Shown here: positions 1 to 6,017 of the stretch, piece after piece
Position numbering within the stretch: position 1 is the first letter of the stretch
How the letters are laid out: every line of letters starts with the position of its first letter
Virus record (IMG/VR): IMGVR_UViG_3300042382_000112
Location: 1-37,240 of that record
Reading direction: 5' to 3' (one strand)
Source of the DNA: a virus
DNA: 37,240 nt
Program-made: the position numbers and the translations under genes
Notes under the pieces: generated by a model
Told to the model about the DNA's origin: nothing
The model's input: only the letters and a program-made list of their open reading frames with translations
Database searches by the model: none

Positions 1-237
1 TGTGTTCTCAATCTTCACCGCCGTGGCGGCCGACACGCTGCCGGTCTGGTCAGTGTTGCTGTACGCCGAGATGTACGCGCGGCCGGCGAGCGACAGGAAC
101 GGCACCGCAGTGGCGCTGTTGCCAATGGCGCTCGCCGCCACCTTCTTCGACGATCCGCCCTGCACCGTCTCGAACAGCTCCGTGCCCGCAAGGGGCGTCG
201 TAGCCGCTGTGAGATCGGTGATCTTGACGTTAGCCAT
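1..237 (-). CDS. Phage structural (tail or surface) protein, N-terminal part only
   Basis: The gene reads leftward and runs off the window, so only the first 79 residues are present. It starts MANVKITDLTAATTPLAGTE, a start common to virion-surface proteins of podo-like phages. The rest (SLAGRAYISAYSNTDQTGSV) looks like the opening of a beta-rich C1q/jelly-roll-like surface domain, which normally continues much further. An AGAGG ribosome binding site lies 8 bases before the ATG. It follows two other structural genes on the same strand with a short spacer, so it probably belongs to the late operon. The exact role (fibre, appendage or decoration) cannot be told from the fragment. Confidence 0.7.
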   Translation of the reverse strand, partial: MANVKITDLTAATTPLAGTELFETVQGGSSKKVAASAIGNSATAVPFLSLAGRAYISAYSNTDQTGSVSAATAVKIENT

Positions 238-249
238 ATGACAAGCCTC

Positions 250-912
250 TTATGCGGTGGATTGCTGAACAACCGTAATGCGAAGCTGGCCCGAGCCGCT
301 CGCCACGTTGACACGCACGGCGCGCATCAGGGTCGTAGTGAAGTGCGTCTGGTCGGTCGATGCGCTGGTGAACGCGCCACCGGAAGCCGGGTGCGCTACT
401 GCAAGGCAGTCGGCCGCCGGCAGGTTGAAGATGTCCTCGTTGGTGTACTGCACGCTGTAGGTGGCGCTGCCGCTGGCGAGGATGTTTGCCGAGATGGTCG
501 TCACCTGATTGGGCGTGTAGATGTCGAGCGGCCACCAGTCGCCGTTGCCGATACCCACATCCGCGCCACCCGCATCAACCGTCTGGGTCGTGAACGTCGT
601 GGCGGTCGCAACGGTGATGCTGGTCACGGTCTTGAAGGTCTTGGTGCCGGTGACGGTGTTGTTGTTCGGCCCGACGATGGCTTCCGTCTGATACACGCCG
701 CCAGTGTCTGTACCGATCACTGTGAACGTCACGGTCGAAAGGTTGCTGGTACTGGTGAACGTGACTTCGGTCGGGAACGGGAACGTAGCCACACCACCCG
801 AGGTGTAGGCACCGTCGAGAGTGAGAGCGACGTTGTTTACCGGGGTTTCGGCCGTCACCACGCCATTCGGGTCAGCCGTCTCAATGTTATAGGTCTGCTG
901 GATGGGGCGCAT
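250..912 (-). CDS. Beta-rich phage structural protein of unknown role
   Basis: This 220-residue protein begins MRPIQQTYNIETADPNG and is rich in Thr, Val, Ser and Gly, with few charged residues and no signal peptide or membrane segment. That composition is typical of beta-sandwich virion proteins. It lies between a GNVTG-repeat protein and another structural protein, all on the minus strand, downstream of the capsid gene. Its start has an AGGAGG ribosome binding site partly folded into a small hairpin (922-936). No enzymatic motif is visible. A tail or head-surface role is inferred from composition and position only. Confidence 0.65.
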   Translation of the reverse strand: MRPIQQTYNIETADPNGVVTAETPVNNVALTLDGAYTSGGVATFPFPTEVTFTSTSNLSTVTFTVIGTDTGGVYQTEAIVGPNNNTVTGTKTFKTVTSITVATATTFTTQTVDAGGADVGIGNGDWWPLDIYTPNQVTTISANILASGSATYSVQYTNEDIFNLPAADCLAVAHPASGGAFTSASTDQTHFTTTLMRAVRVNVASGSGQLRITVVQQSTA

Positions 913-921
913 GGGCGTGTC

Positions 922-969
922 CTCCTATGACAGGAGACAGGCCGGGCGCACTTCCATTCGCCCAGCCTG
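922..969 (-). promoter_or_regulatory. Intergenic tandem hairpins before the 220-aa structural gene
   Basis: On the minus strand an 11-bp stem (arms 959-969 and 938-948, one G-U pair, 10-base loop) is followed at once by a 5-bp stem (arms 932-936 and 922-926, 5-base loop). The second stem holds most of the AGGAGG ribosome binding site of the next gene. There is no U-tract after the first stem, so it is not a standard terminator. It could slow transcription, protect mRNA ends or damp translation of the downstream gene. Confidence 0.4.
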
Positions 970-981
970 CCCCCATACCGA

Positions 982-1401
982 TTACGCGAGGGTGCAACCG
1001 TAGTTGCTGATGATCATCCAGCCGATGGTGGTCAGGTACTGAAGGACAATCGTGTCGCCCACGTCGTTGAACGCGATGGTGTTGTAGCCGGTCTTGGTGG
1101 TCGGGGTCAGGGTGCCTTCGCCGCCGTCAACAACCATGATGATGGTCAGGATCTGGCCGTTCGTGCCGTTGGCCAGCGTCAAGGCGTCAGCGCCAGTCGT
1201 GGTCAGGCGGACGGTGCCCGACGTGATCGGCACAGCGCCAGCGCCTGAGCGCGTGGTGACAGTACCAAATACGCGGCCGGTCAGGTCGCCCGTGACGTTG
1301 CCCGTCACGTTGCCCGTGACGTTGCCGGTGATGTTGCCAGTGACGGCGCCAATGAAGCCGTTGGTCGAGGTTACCGGCCCGGAAAATGTGGTCGAAGCCA
1401 T
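982..1401 (-). CDS. Structural protein with tandem V-T-G-N repeats
   Basis: The 139-residue protein has an N-terminal run of four-residue repeats (VTGN/ITGN/VTGD, about residues 20-39), encoded by five near-identical 12-base units at 1285-1344. Such G-N-V-T-G ladders occur in phage fibre and spike shafts, where they fold as trimeric or beta-helical stalks. The rest (GQILTIIMVVDGGEGTLTP and after) looks like a small beta-rich cap. AAGGA precedes the ATG. It sits between the HNH endonuclease gene and the 220-aa structural gene. A short fibre or head-decoration role is likely but not proven. Confidence 0.65.
   Translation of the reverse strand: MASTTFSGPVTSTNGFIGAVTGNITGNVTGNVTGNVTGDLTGRVFGTVTTRSGAGAVPITSGTVRLTTTGADALTLANGTNGQILTIIMVVDGGEGTLTPTTKTGYNTIAFNDVGDTIVLQYLTTIGWMIISNYGCTLA
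1285..1344. repeat. Five tandem 12-base coding repeats (GTTGCCCGTGAC-like)
   Basis: Five consecutive 12-base units differ at one to three positions each, and each encodes V/I-T-G-N/D on the minus strand. They form the stalk repeats of the 139-aa structural protein. The unit keeps the reading frame, so slippage or recombination could change stalk length without breaking the gene. Confidence 0.85.
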
Positions 1402-1403
1402 AA

Positions 1404-2069
1404 TCAGTCCTTATGCACAAGTAGCCTGTCAGTCTGTGCATCGTCCGCTGGGCCGGTCTGACAAGCTGGGGTTTGCCCAGTTCGAGAGTACTGTAGCACA
1501 TACGCCTGCGCCTTGGCTAGTAGCGCATCGTCGTCGTTGAAGAGGCCCAGACCGCGATTGCAGTTGCTGCACAACAGGGCGCGGATCGCGCCTGTGACGT
1601 GATCATGGTCAATGGCGAGGTCCTTCGTCTTGCCCGACGCCTTGTCTGGTGCGCGCTCTGGCTGGGCGCAGATGGCGCACACGCCGCCCTGTTCGCGCAG
1701 CATCTCTTGGTAACGGGGAGCGTCCACGCCCGCAGCACGCCACTTGCGCTGCTTGGTGTAGTGCGGATGGCAAAGGTCTTTGGCGTACAAGATGTTGTCG
1801 CAACCATCGATCAGGCACCGCTTCGCCGGCTTCTTGCGATCGCGATACCGAGTGTGGCCGTGGCGCAACAGTCGCTGGTAGTGCATCTTGCACAGCCCTT
1901 TGGACTTCACAGGCTCAGCGCAGCCATCCTCAATGCACTCGGGCGGCTTTTCGCGGACGCGGCTGCGAATAGGTGAAAAGTCCGAGCCCCGCAGGCGCTG
2001 GGCATAGTGCGTCTGGCAAAGACCGCGCGCCTTGTGCGGGCGGGTGCAGCCATCAATCTGGCAAGGCAT
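1404..2069 (-). CDS. HNH endonuclease of the endonuclease VII type with three zinc repeats
   Basis: The 221-residue protein has three N-terminal copies of a Cys/His unit of the form C-x3-GC...GLC-x2-HY (about residues 3-30, 45-72, 85-110). They are followed by a recombination endonuclease VII-like core: GGVCAIC, then LAIDHDHVTGAIRALLCSNC and GLFNDD (about 128-175), with the two Cys pairs and the Asp-His-Asp-His active-site segment. The family cuts branched DNA or acts as a free-standing homing endonuclease. Here it is a lone gene placed between the major capsid gene and a structural gene, which fits a mobile intruder. Its ribosome binding site lies inside a strong hairpin with a U-tract, so expression is probably restricted. 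Confidence 0.85.
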   Translation of the reverse strand: MPCQIDGCTRPHKARGLCQTHYAQRLRGSDFSPIRSRVREKPPECIEDGCAEPVKSKGLCKMHYQRLLRHGHTRYRDRKKPAKRCLIDGCDNILYAKDLCHPHYTKQRKWRAAGVDAPRYQEMLREQGGVCAICAQPERAPDKASGKTKDLAIDHDHVTGAIRALLCSNCNRGLGLFNDDDALLAKAQAYVLQYSRTGQTPACQTGPADDAQTDRLLVHKD

Positions 2070-2118
2070 AAAAAAATCTCCTCCGGTAGTTAGGTTTGTA
2101 GCCTAATACCGGAGGAGA
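2070..2118 (-). terminator. Terminator-like hairpin that also holds the HNH gene's ribosome binding site
   Basis: A 12-bp stem (arms 2077-2088 and 2107-2118) is topped by a further 5-bp stem (2090-2094 with 2102-2106) and a 7-base loop. On the minus strand it is followed by seven T residues (2076-2070), so it looks like a standard intrinsic terminator for the capsid gene. The 3' arm contains GGAGGAGA, and the ATG of the HNH gene follows directly after the T-run. The same hairpin therefore can end capsid transcripts and hide the downstream ribosome binding site in any read-through mRNA. Confidence 0.85.
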
Positions 2119-2133
2119 CGTTTTGCAAGTTCC

Positions 2134-2152
2134 TAAAAAGCGTTGCTTTTTA
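2134..2152. other. Short A/T-rich hairpin after the capsid gene
   Basis: Arms TAAAAAGC (2134-2141) and GCTTTTTA (2145-2152) flank a 3-base loop just after the capsid stop codon. No T-run follows on the minus strand beyond the arm itself. With the larger hairpin at 2077-2118 it could help 3'-end formation or mRNA stability. Confidence 0.4.
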
Positions 2153-2160
2153 AGTACTTA

Positions 2161-3075
2161 TCAGATGCCCGGTGTACCGAACACGCCACGGGGGTCAGTC
2201 CACCCGAACGCATAACGCTCTGTCGCCTTATAGCGCATGGAGTCGGTTTCGAAGTCACCTTCCATGCTCTTTTCGAGGCCACGGCGCATCGCGAGCTTCA
2301 GGCCTTCCGGCGCATCAGTCTGCACCCACCATGCGGTGGTTGAGGTGATACGCGAGAGGTTGGCCTGACCTTCGGTCAGCAAACCCATTGATTTCACTGG
2401 GTTAATATCATTATCCGCAGTGCCGGCACGCAGTACGCTCTTCAGCAGCACTTCGGCTTGGAACACGTTAGACGGCCCAGTGACGATCTGCTTCGGCGTC
2501 AGGCGGATACGCTTGCCGTTGTTGTCAACAGCGTTGCGGATTTGGATCAGCAGCTGCTCGAGCGAGGTCTGCGACAGAGCCGCAGCCACGTTCAGCTTGT
2601 TGCTGAAGGTGCCGTTGACGATCGGGTGATCGGTGGCAACCAGTTCCTTGCCGTCGCCGCCCGGATAGGCAGCGTTGAAGGCGCGGTTCAGGATGTTGGC
2701 ACCCAGCGTTTCCTTCGTCTCGATCAGCGACTGCGCGAGGTGACGCGCATAGGTCTGACCGATACGAATGTGATCGCCGTCTTCCACCAGCACCTTGGTC
2801 AGGGCGAAAGCCAGACCGTAGACGCGATAGACGTAGCGCTGGATGAACAGCACGCCGCCCGACTGGTAGGTGACCGGCATGCCATCCGGCAGTTCCGGCG
2901 CGGCGCCGAAGCCATAGAGCACCGGCTCTTCATGGTAGTTCCGGGGGATGCCCTTGAACTCCTTGAAGACCTGCGACCACTCATCAGCGCGCTGATCATA
3001 GATACCATTAAACTCTTCGTTCAGAATCGGTTCGACGATTGAACGAAAGTCGGTTGAACGCATCGGCATAGCCAT
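2161..3075 (-). CDS. Major capsid protein
   Basis: The 304-residue protein begins MAMPMRSTDFRS and matches the pattern of short HK97-fold capsid proteins in podo-like phages. It has an N-terminal arm, a central ETLGANILNRAF segment, TPKQIVTGPSNVFQAEVLLKS in the middle, and a C-terminal run AWWVQTDAPEGLKLAMRRG. The end, RYAFGWTDPRGVFG, is typical of a capsid beta strand that closes the subunit. AGGAGG lies 8 bases before the ATG. It follows scaffold, a 180-aa gene and a 191-aa head gene in the usual head-module order and is followed by a strong terminator-like hairpin. The fold is inferred from family resemblance and position. Confidence 0.85.
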   Translation of the reverse strand: MAMPMRSTDFRSIVEPILNEEFNGIYDQRADEWSQVFKEFKGIPRNYHEEPVLYGFGAAPELPDGMPVTYQSGGVLFIQRYVYRVYGLAFALTKVLVEDGDHIRIGQTYARHLAQSLIETKETLGANILNRAFNAAYPGGDGKELVATDHPIVNGTFSNKLNVAAALSQTSLEQLLIQIRNAVDNNGKRIRLTPKQIVTGPSNVFQAEVLLKSVLRAGTADNDINPVKSMGLLTEGQANLSRITSTTAWWVQTDAPEGLKLAMRRGLEKSMEGDFETDSMRYKATERYAFGWTDPRGVFGTPGI

Positions 3076-3092
3076 AGTTCAAGCCCTCCTAA

Positions 3093-3668
3093 TTAGATGG
3101 CGGCTTTGTCAGCAACGAACTGATGTTCGCTGATCTGAACCTGCACGATGACATAAGTGTCGCCAAAGGCGTTGTCTGGGCCCGGCGTAACGCCGATCAG
3201 ACGAACCATAGCATTGGCGGCGGCGGAAGCCACGTCCAGCGACTGAGTGCTCAGGCCGGTGGTGGTGTTACCCGAGATGGCGCTCAGGTTGTACTGCTTG
3301 CCGATGTCGGCGACGGTCAGAGCGGCATTGCTCTGCACTTCGTAGACAATGGTCGGGTCGAGGGTGGCGTAAGCCACGATCTCGGTAGCAGCCTGCGACG
3401 CAGTCCACTTGTTCGACACGCGGCGGCGACCGTCGCTGTCGGTGAACTCGACGCCCTGAAAGGTACCGATGAAGGCGTCGCCAACAGCGGAAGCCACAAG
3501 GGTGCCCTCGGTTTCGCCGCCGCTGGTGGCGGGAGCGATACGAACAGGCTGGTTTTGGAAGATGTTCTGGGCATAGCCAGACGCACACGTGAAGGCGGTG
3601 GGACGAATCACACCGCTGGGCGAGTACGCCGGGCGCAGACCGAACGGTGCATTGACCGTGGCAGACAT
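3093..3668 (-). CDS. Head protein, probable capsid decoration or stabilisation protein
   Basis: This 191-residue protein (MSATVNAPFGLRPAYSPSG) is rich in Ala, Thr, Val and Gly and lacks membrane or enzymatic motifs. Proteins with this N-terminus are regularly found directly before the major capsid gene in podo-like environmental phages. It lies 17 bases before the capsid gene in the same operon. The likely role is a head-surface or head-assembly component. The segment before its ATG (3672-3690) can form a 7-bp A/T-rich hairpin around an AAGGA ribosome binding site. Confidence 0.65.
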   Translation of the reverse strand: MSATVNAPFGLRPAYSPSGVIRPTAFTCASGYAQNIFQNQPVRIAPATSGGETEGTLVASAVGDAFIGTFQGVEFTDSDGRRRVSNKWTASQAATEIVAYATLDPTIVYEVQSNAALTVADIGKQYNLSAISGNTTTGLSTQSLDVASAAANAMVRLIGVTPGPDNAFGDTYVIVQVQISEHQFVADKAAI

Positions 3669-3706
3669 GAGCCTTTTTCCTTAAAAAAGGGTTGCGTGTA
3701 CCCGGC

Positions 3707-4249
3707 TCAGGCGAAAACGCCCTTGCGCGGGATGTGGTCACGCATCTCTGACATGCCGTCGCCTTCGAGAAGGCGGCCCCCGGAACGCTCAGCCTGCTCG
3801 CGCATGAGTTGCGCAGTCTCGGCCAGCTTGTCCTCCTCGCGGAGGGGTGCGTCGTGGTGAGCTTCCTGCATGTACCTGTAGTACAGGCTCATGGGCAGCT
3901 TAGCCGCGATCATTTCATTGACGGCCACGCAACCGGCGTATTCGCCAGTCTTCTGAGTGACAAGCTCCATGCCCGGTACGTCTTCGGCGCGGATCAATTC
4001 GTAGCCAAGACGCAGGCGGTGTTGGATCGTGTCGCCCTTGTTCGTCGTCGTCAACCAGCACACGTGATACCCCGGGATATCGGGAATGTCAGGCAATGCG
4101 TCGTTGTAAAGGTGGAGACGGAACATCTCGAGCCGCTCATCATCCGAGATTGCGCGGTTCTCCGTTGTGTGACGGTCCTGCGCAGCGCGGGGTTGCCGGC
4201 TAACTCCAAGTTCCTTTTTTAGGCGATCATCCATACGTTCTTCAGACAT
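3707..4249 (-). CDS. Conserved-looking head-module protein, unknown function
   Basis: The frame stays open further upstream, but ATG at 4247-4249 has GGAGAG about 7 bases ahead and does not overlap the scaffold gene, so this start gives 180 residues (MSEERMDDRLKKELGVS). The middle (PGYHVCWLTTTNKGDTIQHRLRLGYELIRAEDVPG) forms a compact alpha/beta segment, and the C-terminal third is helical and charged (EEDKLAETAQLMREQAERSGG). It sits between scaffold and the 191-aa head protein. No enzyme motif is seen. Similar small proteins next to phage scaffolds are virion or assembly factors; the role here is inferred from place only. Confidence 0.65.
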   Translation of the reverse strand: MSEERMDDRLKKELGVSRQPRAAQDRHTTENRAISDDERLEMFRLHLYNDALPDIPDIPGYHVCWLTTTNKGDTIQHRLRLGYELIRAEDVPGMELVTQKTGEYAGCVAVNEMIAAKLPMSLYYRYMQEAHHDAPLREEDKLAETAQLMREQAERSGGRLLEGDGMSEMRDHIPRKGVFA

Positions 4250-4263
4250 TAGCTCTCTCCTTT

Positions 4264-5199
4264 TCAGCGAGCTGAGTTGCGGTCGTAGTCCTGATACGCC
4301 TTCAGTAGGCGCTTGCGAGCAACAGGGTCGTCCCAAGCACCTGCGTCTATCATAGCCTGCTTACGCTCGGGTGTCACTACTACTTCGTTTTTGGTGCTTG
4401 GCGGCGCATATTCGCGGCCGCTGCCGGTCGGCGGAGCCTTGCGCTTGGCGGTGCGAGCAGGCGCGTCGTCCCCATCACCAATGCGGTTGGCCACGCGGCG
4501 CGTCAGCTCGTGCCAATACTCAGCGGACGCCGGGTCCCAGCCCTCGCGGGCCAGAGCGTTGTCGATCGCCTTGGTGATGGCGCTGTCCTCGTCGCGGCCC
4601 GCTGGGTCGTACCACTCGTTGGCTGACAGCCACTGTTGCGCGTAGTTCGTCACGCGCGGGTCAGCGCGCGGTGCGGTCGCCTCCTTGGCGGCAGCCTCGA
4701 AACGATTTTTGTACGCGGAAAGCTGCGAGGCGCGCTCCTTGGCCTCGTCGCGGATGCGGAGCGCCGTTGCGGCGTCCTCACCGTTGCCGGCCTCGATCGC
4801 GCGGGCCATGATCTGCTCAGCCTGCCGGGCCTCGGCCAGTGCCTGCTGCAAATGCTGCTGCACGCCGGCGGCGTTCTGGGTCAGCGTGTTGCCCTCGACG
4901 GCCGACATGCGCCGCATGAGTTCGGCGTTCTGCTGACGCAGATAGGCCAACTCGCGATCGGCGCGCTCCTTGGCGGCCTTCTGCAGCTGGCGGCGCTTGA
5001 TGCGGGTGTCGCGGTTCTTCTTCGTGCGGTCGACGATCTCGTCCTCTGAGTCGTCTTCGGACATGCCCATGCGGGACTCGTCCTCGCCGTCATCATCGTC
5101 CTCGTCGGCCCGCCCCTCGGCTTGCTCAGCCTGATCGACGCCGTCGGTCTCTATCACGACGATTTCGTCGTCGTCCTTCTCGCTTAGTACATCAGCCAT
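4264..5199 (-). CDS. Probable scaffolding protein
   Basis: The 311-residue protein starts with a strongly acidic segment (EKDDDEIVV, EDDDDGEDE, about residues 7-60). A long charged coiled-coil follows, about 60-180 (KRRQLQKAAKERADRELAYL; QQHLQQALAEARQAEQIMAR). The C-terminal region is basic and ends with a helix, RKRLLKAYQDYDRNSAR. An acidic start, coiled-coil centre and basic C-terminal tail are the hallmarks of podovirus scaffolds, which guide capsid assembly and leave. Position between portal/co-chaperonin and capsid fits. AAGGAG precedes the ATG. No protease is visible in the window, so removal without cleavage, as in P22, is more likely than proteolysis. Confidence 0.8.
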   Translation of the reverse strand: MADVLSEKDDDEIVVIETDGVDQAEQAEGRADEDDDDGEDESRMGMSEDDSEDEIVDRTKKNRDTRIKRRQLQKAAKERADRELAYLRQQNAELMRRMSAVEGNTLTQNAAGVQQHLQQALAEARQAEQIMARAIEAGNGEDAATALRIRDEAKERASQLSAYKNRFEAAAKEATAPRADPRVTNYAQQWLSANEWYDPAGRDEDSAITKAIDNALAREGWDPASAEYWHELTRRVANRIGDGDDAPARTAKRKAPPTGSGREYAPPSTKNEVVVTPERKQAMIDAGAWDDPVARKRLLKAYQDYDRNSAR

Positions 5200-5224
5200 G
5201 ATCGGCTCCTTTCAGCCTTATGGA

Positions 5225-5653
5225 TCAGACGAACGCCTTCATGGCGAGCGGGTCGCCAGTGACTACGCCGATCAGATCCAGATCGTTGAGAATGACGAAG
5301 ATCACTTCCTGATCGTCGTCAATTTTGACCGTCCACTTGTCACCGCCGTATTTGGGGACGCGGACGAAGTCCCCCGGCGTAGCCCACGAGCCCTCTGGCC
5401 ACGGCTCTTGCGTGTTGCGGTTCTTGAAGGCCAGATCCCCAACGGACACAACGCGGGCCACCTGCGTGTTCCACGTTTCGGTGTCCTTGGTGTCGCCGGT
5501 GAGGATGATGCCGCCCTTCGTCTTCTTCTTGGCCAGACGGATCTGGCACAGCACGCGGCTGCCGAAGGGCTTCACGCCCGGATCGATAGGCGGGAACGCC
5601 TCGTCGATGCCAGAATATTCAAACTGCACTTTGTTTAGCACGTAGTCTTGCAC
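5225..5653 (-). CDS. GroES-like co-chaperonin (Cpn10)
   Basis: The GTG at 5651-5653 is preceded by GGAGGAG 6 bases away, so this start is chosen over an upstream TTG at 5671, giving 142 residues. The core matches the Cpn10 fold: PFGSRVLCQIRLAKKKTKGGIILTG resembles the GroES strand and mobile loop (x-DRVLVK...TKGGIILP), followed by VARVVSVG and GDFVRVPKYGG. An N-terminal extension of about 30 residues and an insertion around KNRNTQEPWPEG are unlike host GroES. Phage co-chaperonins such as T4 gp31 replace GroES to fold the capsid protein. Its place between portal and scaffold/capsid genes supports that job here. Confidence 0.8.
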   Translation of the reverse strand: MQDYVLNKVQFEYSGIDEAFPPIDPGVKPFGSRVLCQIRLAKKKTKGGIILTGDTKDTETWNTQVARVVSVGDLAFKNRNTQEPWPEGSWATPGDFVRVPKYGGDKWTVKIDDDQEVIFVILNDLDLIGVVTGDPLAMKAFV

Positions 5654-5675
5654 GGGTGCTCCTCCGCTCAAGGGG

Positions 5676-5870
5676 TTAGAGATTAAAGTCTTTTCGCTCT
5701 TTCTCCGCGACCATGTCTAGCAACACGGTCTTGGCAAGCTCGAGACCAGCGTAAATGCCGACGACACGCCCGTACTCGAACGTATCGCGGCCTTGAGGCT
5801 GCTCCAGCGCATCGCGTGCCAAATCGGCCTGCGATTGCTCCAGACGCTGCAGCAGAACCTCAATTCTCAT
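5676..5870 (-). CDS. Small helical protein of the head operon, unknown
   Basis: The 64-residue protein (MRIEVLLQRLEQSQADLARD) is mainly helical, with a Gly-centred middle (YGRVVGIYAGLELAKTVLLDMV). Its ATG overlaps the TGA of the 45-aa upstream gene (ATGA), so translation is probably coupled. It has no strong ribosome binding site of its own. No domain is recognised. Position in the head operon suggests an assembly helper or minor virion protein, but this is a guess. Confidence 0.6.
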   Translation of the reverse strand: MRIEVLLQRLEQSQADLARDALEQPQGRDTFEYGRVVGIYAGLELAKTVLLDMVAEKERKDFNL

Positions 5871-6004
5871 GCAGGCGTCTTGGGCGAGTTCTTGCCGCCC
5901 AGTGCGCCCTTGCCGGCACCGGTCTCGACGGCTTCACCCATCGCCAGACGCTTGTGCATCTTGATGCCGTCGTTGCCGACCGGCTTACCCTTAGTGTCCT
6001 TCAT
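5867..6004 (-). CDS. 45-aa basic, Gly-rich protein of the head operon
   Basis: An ATG at 6002-6004 with AAGGAGAA ahead opens a 45-codon frame, MKDTKGKPVGNDGIKMHKRL and on, ending at a TGA that overlaps the next ATG. The product is rich in Lys and Gly and probably unstructured. It fits tightly between portal and the 64-aa gene with a good ribosome binding site, which supports a real gene despite its size. The function is unknown; the basic charge would allow nucleic acid or portal/scaffold contact. Confidence 0.65.
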   Translation of the reverse strand: MKDTKGKPVGNDGIKMHKRLAMGEAVETGAGKGALGGKNSPKTPA

Positions 6005-6017
6005 GTCGGTCTTCTCC

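Noticed and set aside
1285-1344. CRISPR-like array
   Set aside because: The 12-base units are in phase, lack spacers and encode the VTGN repeats of a structural protein.
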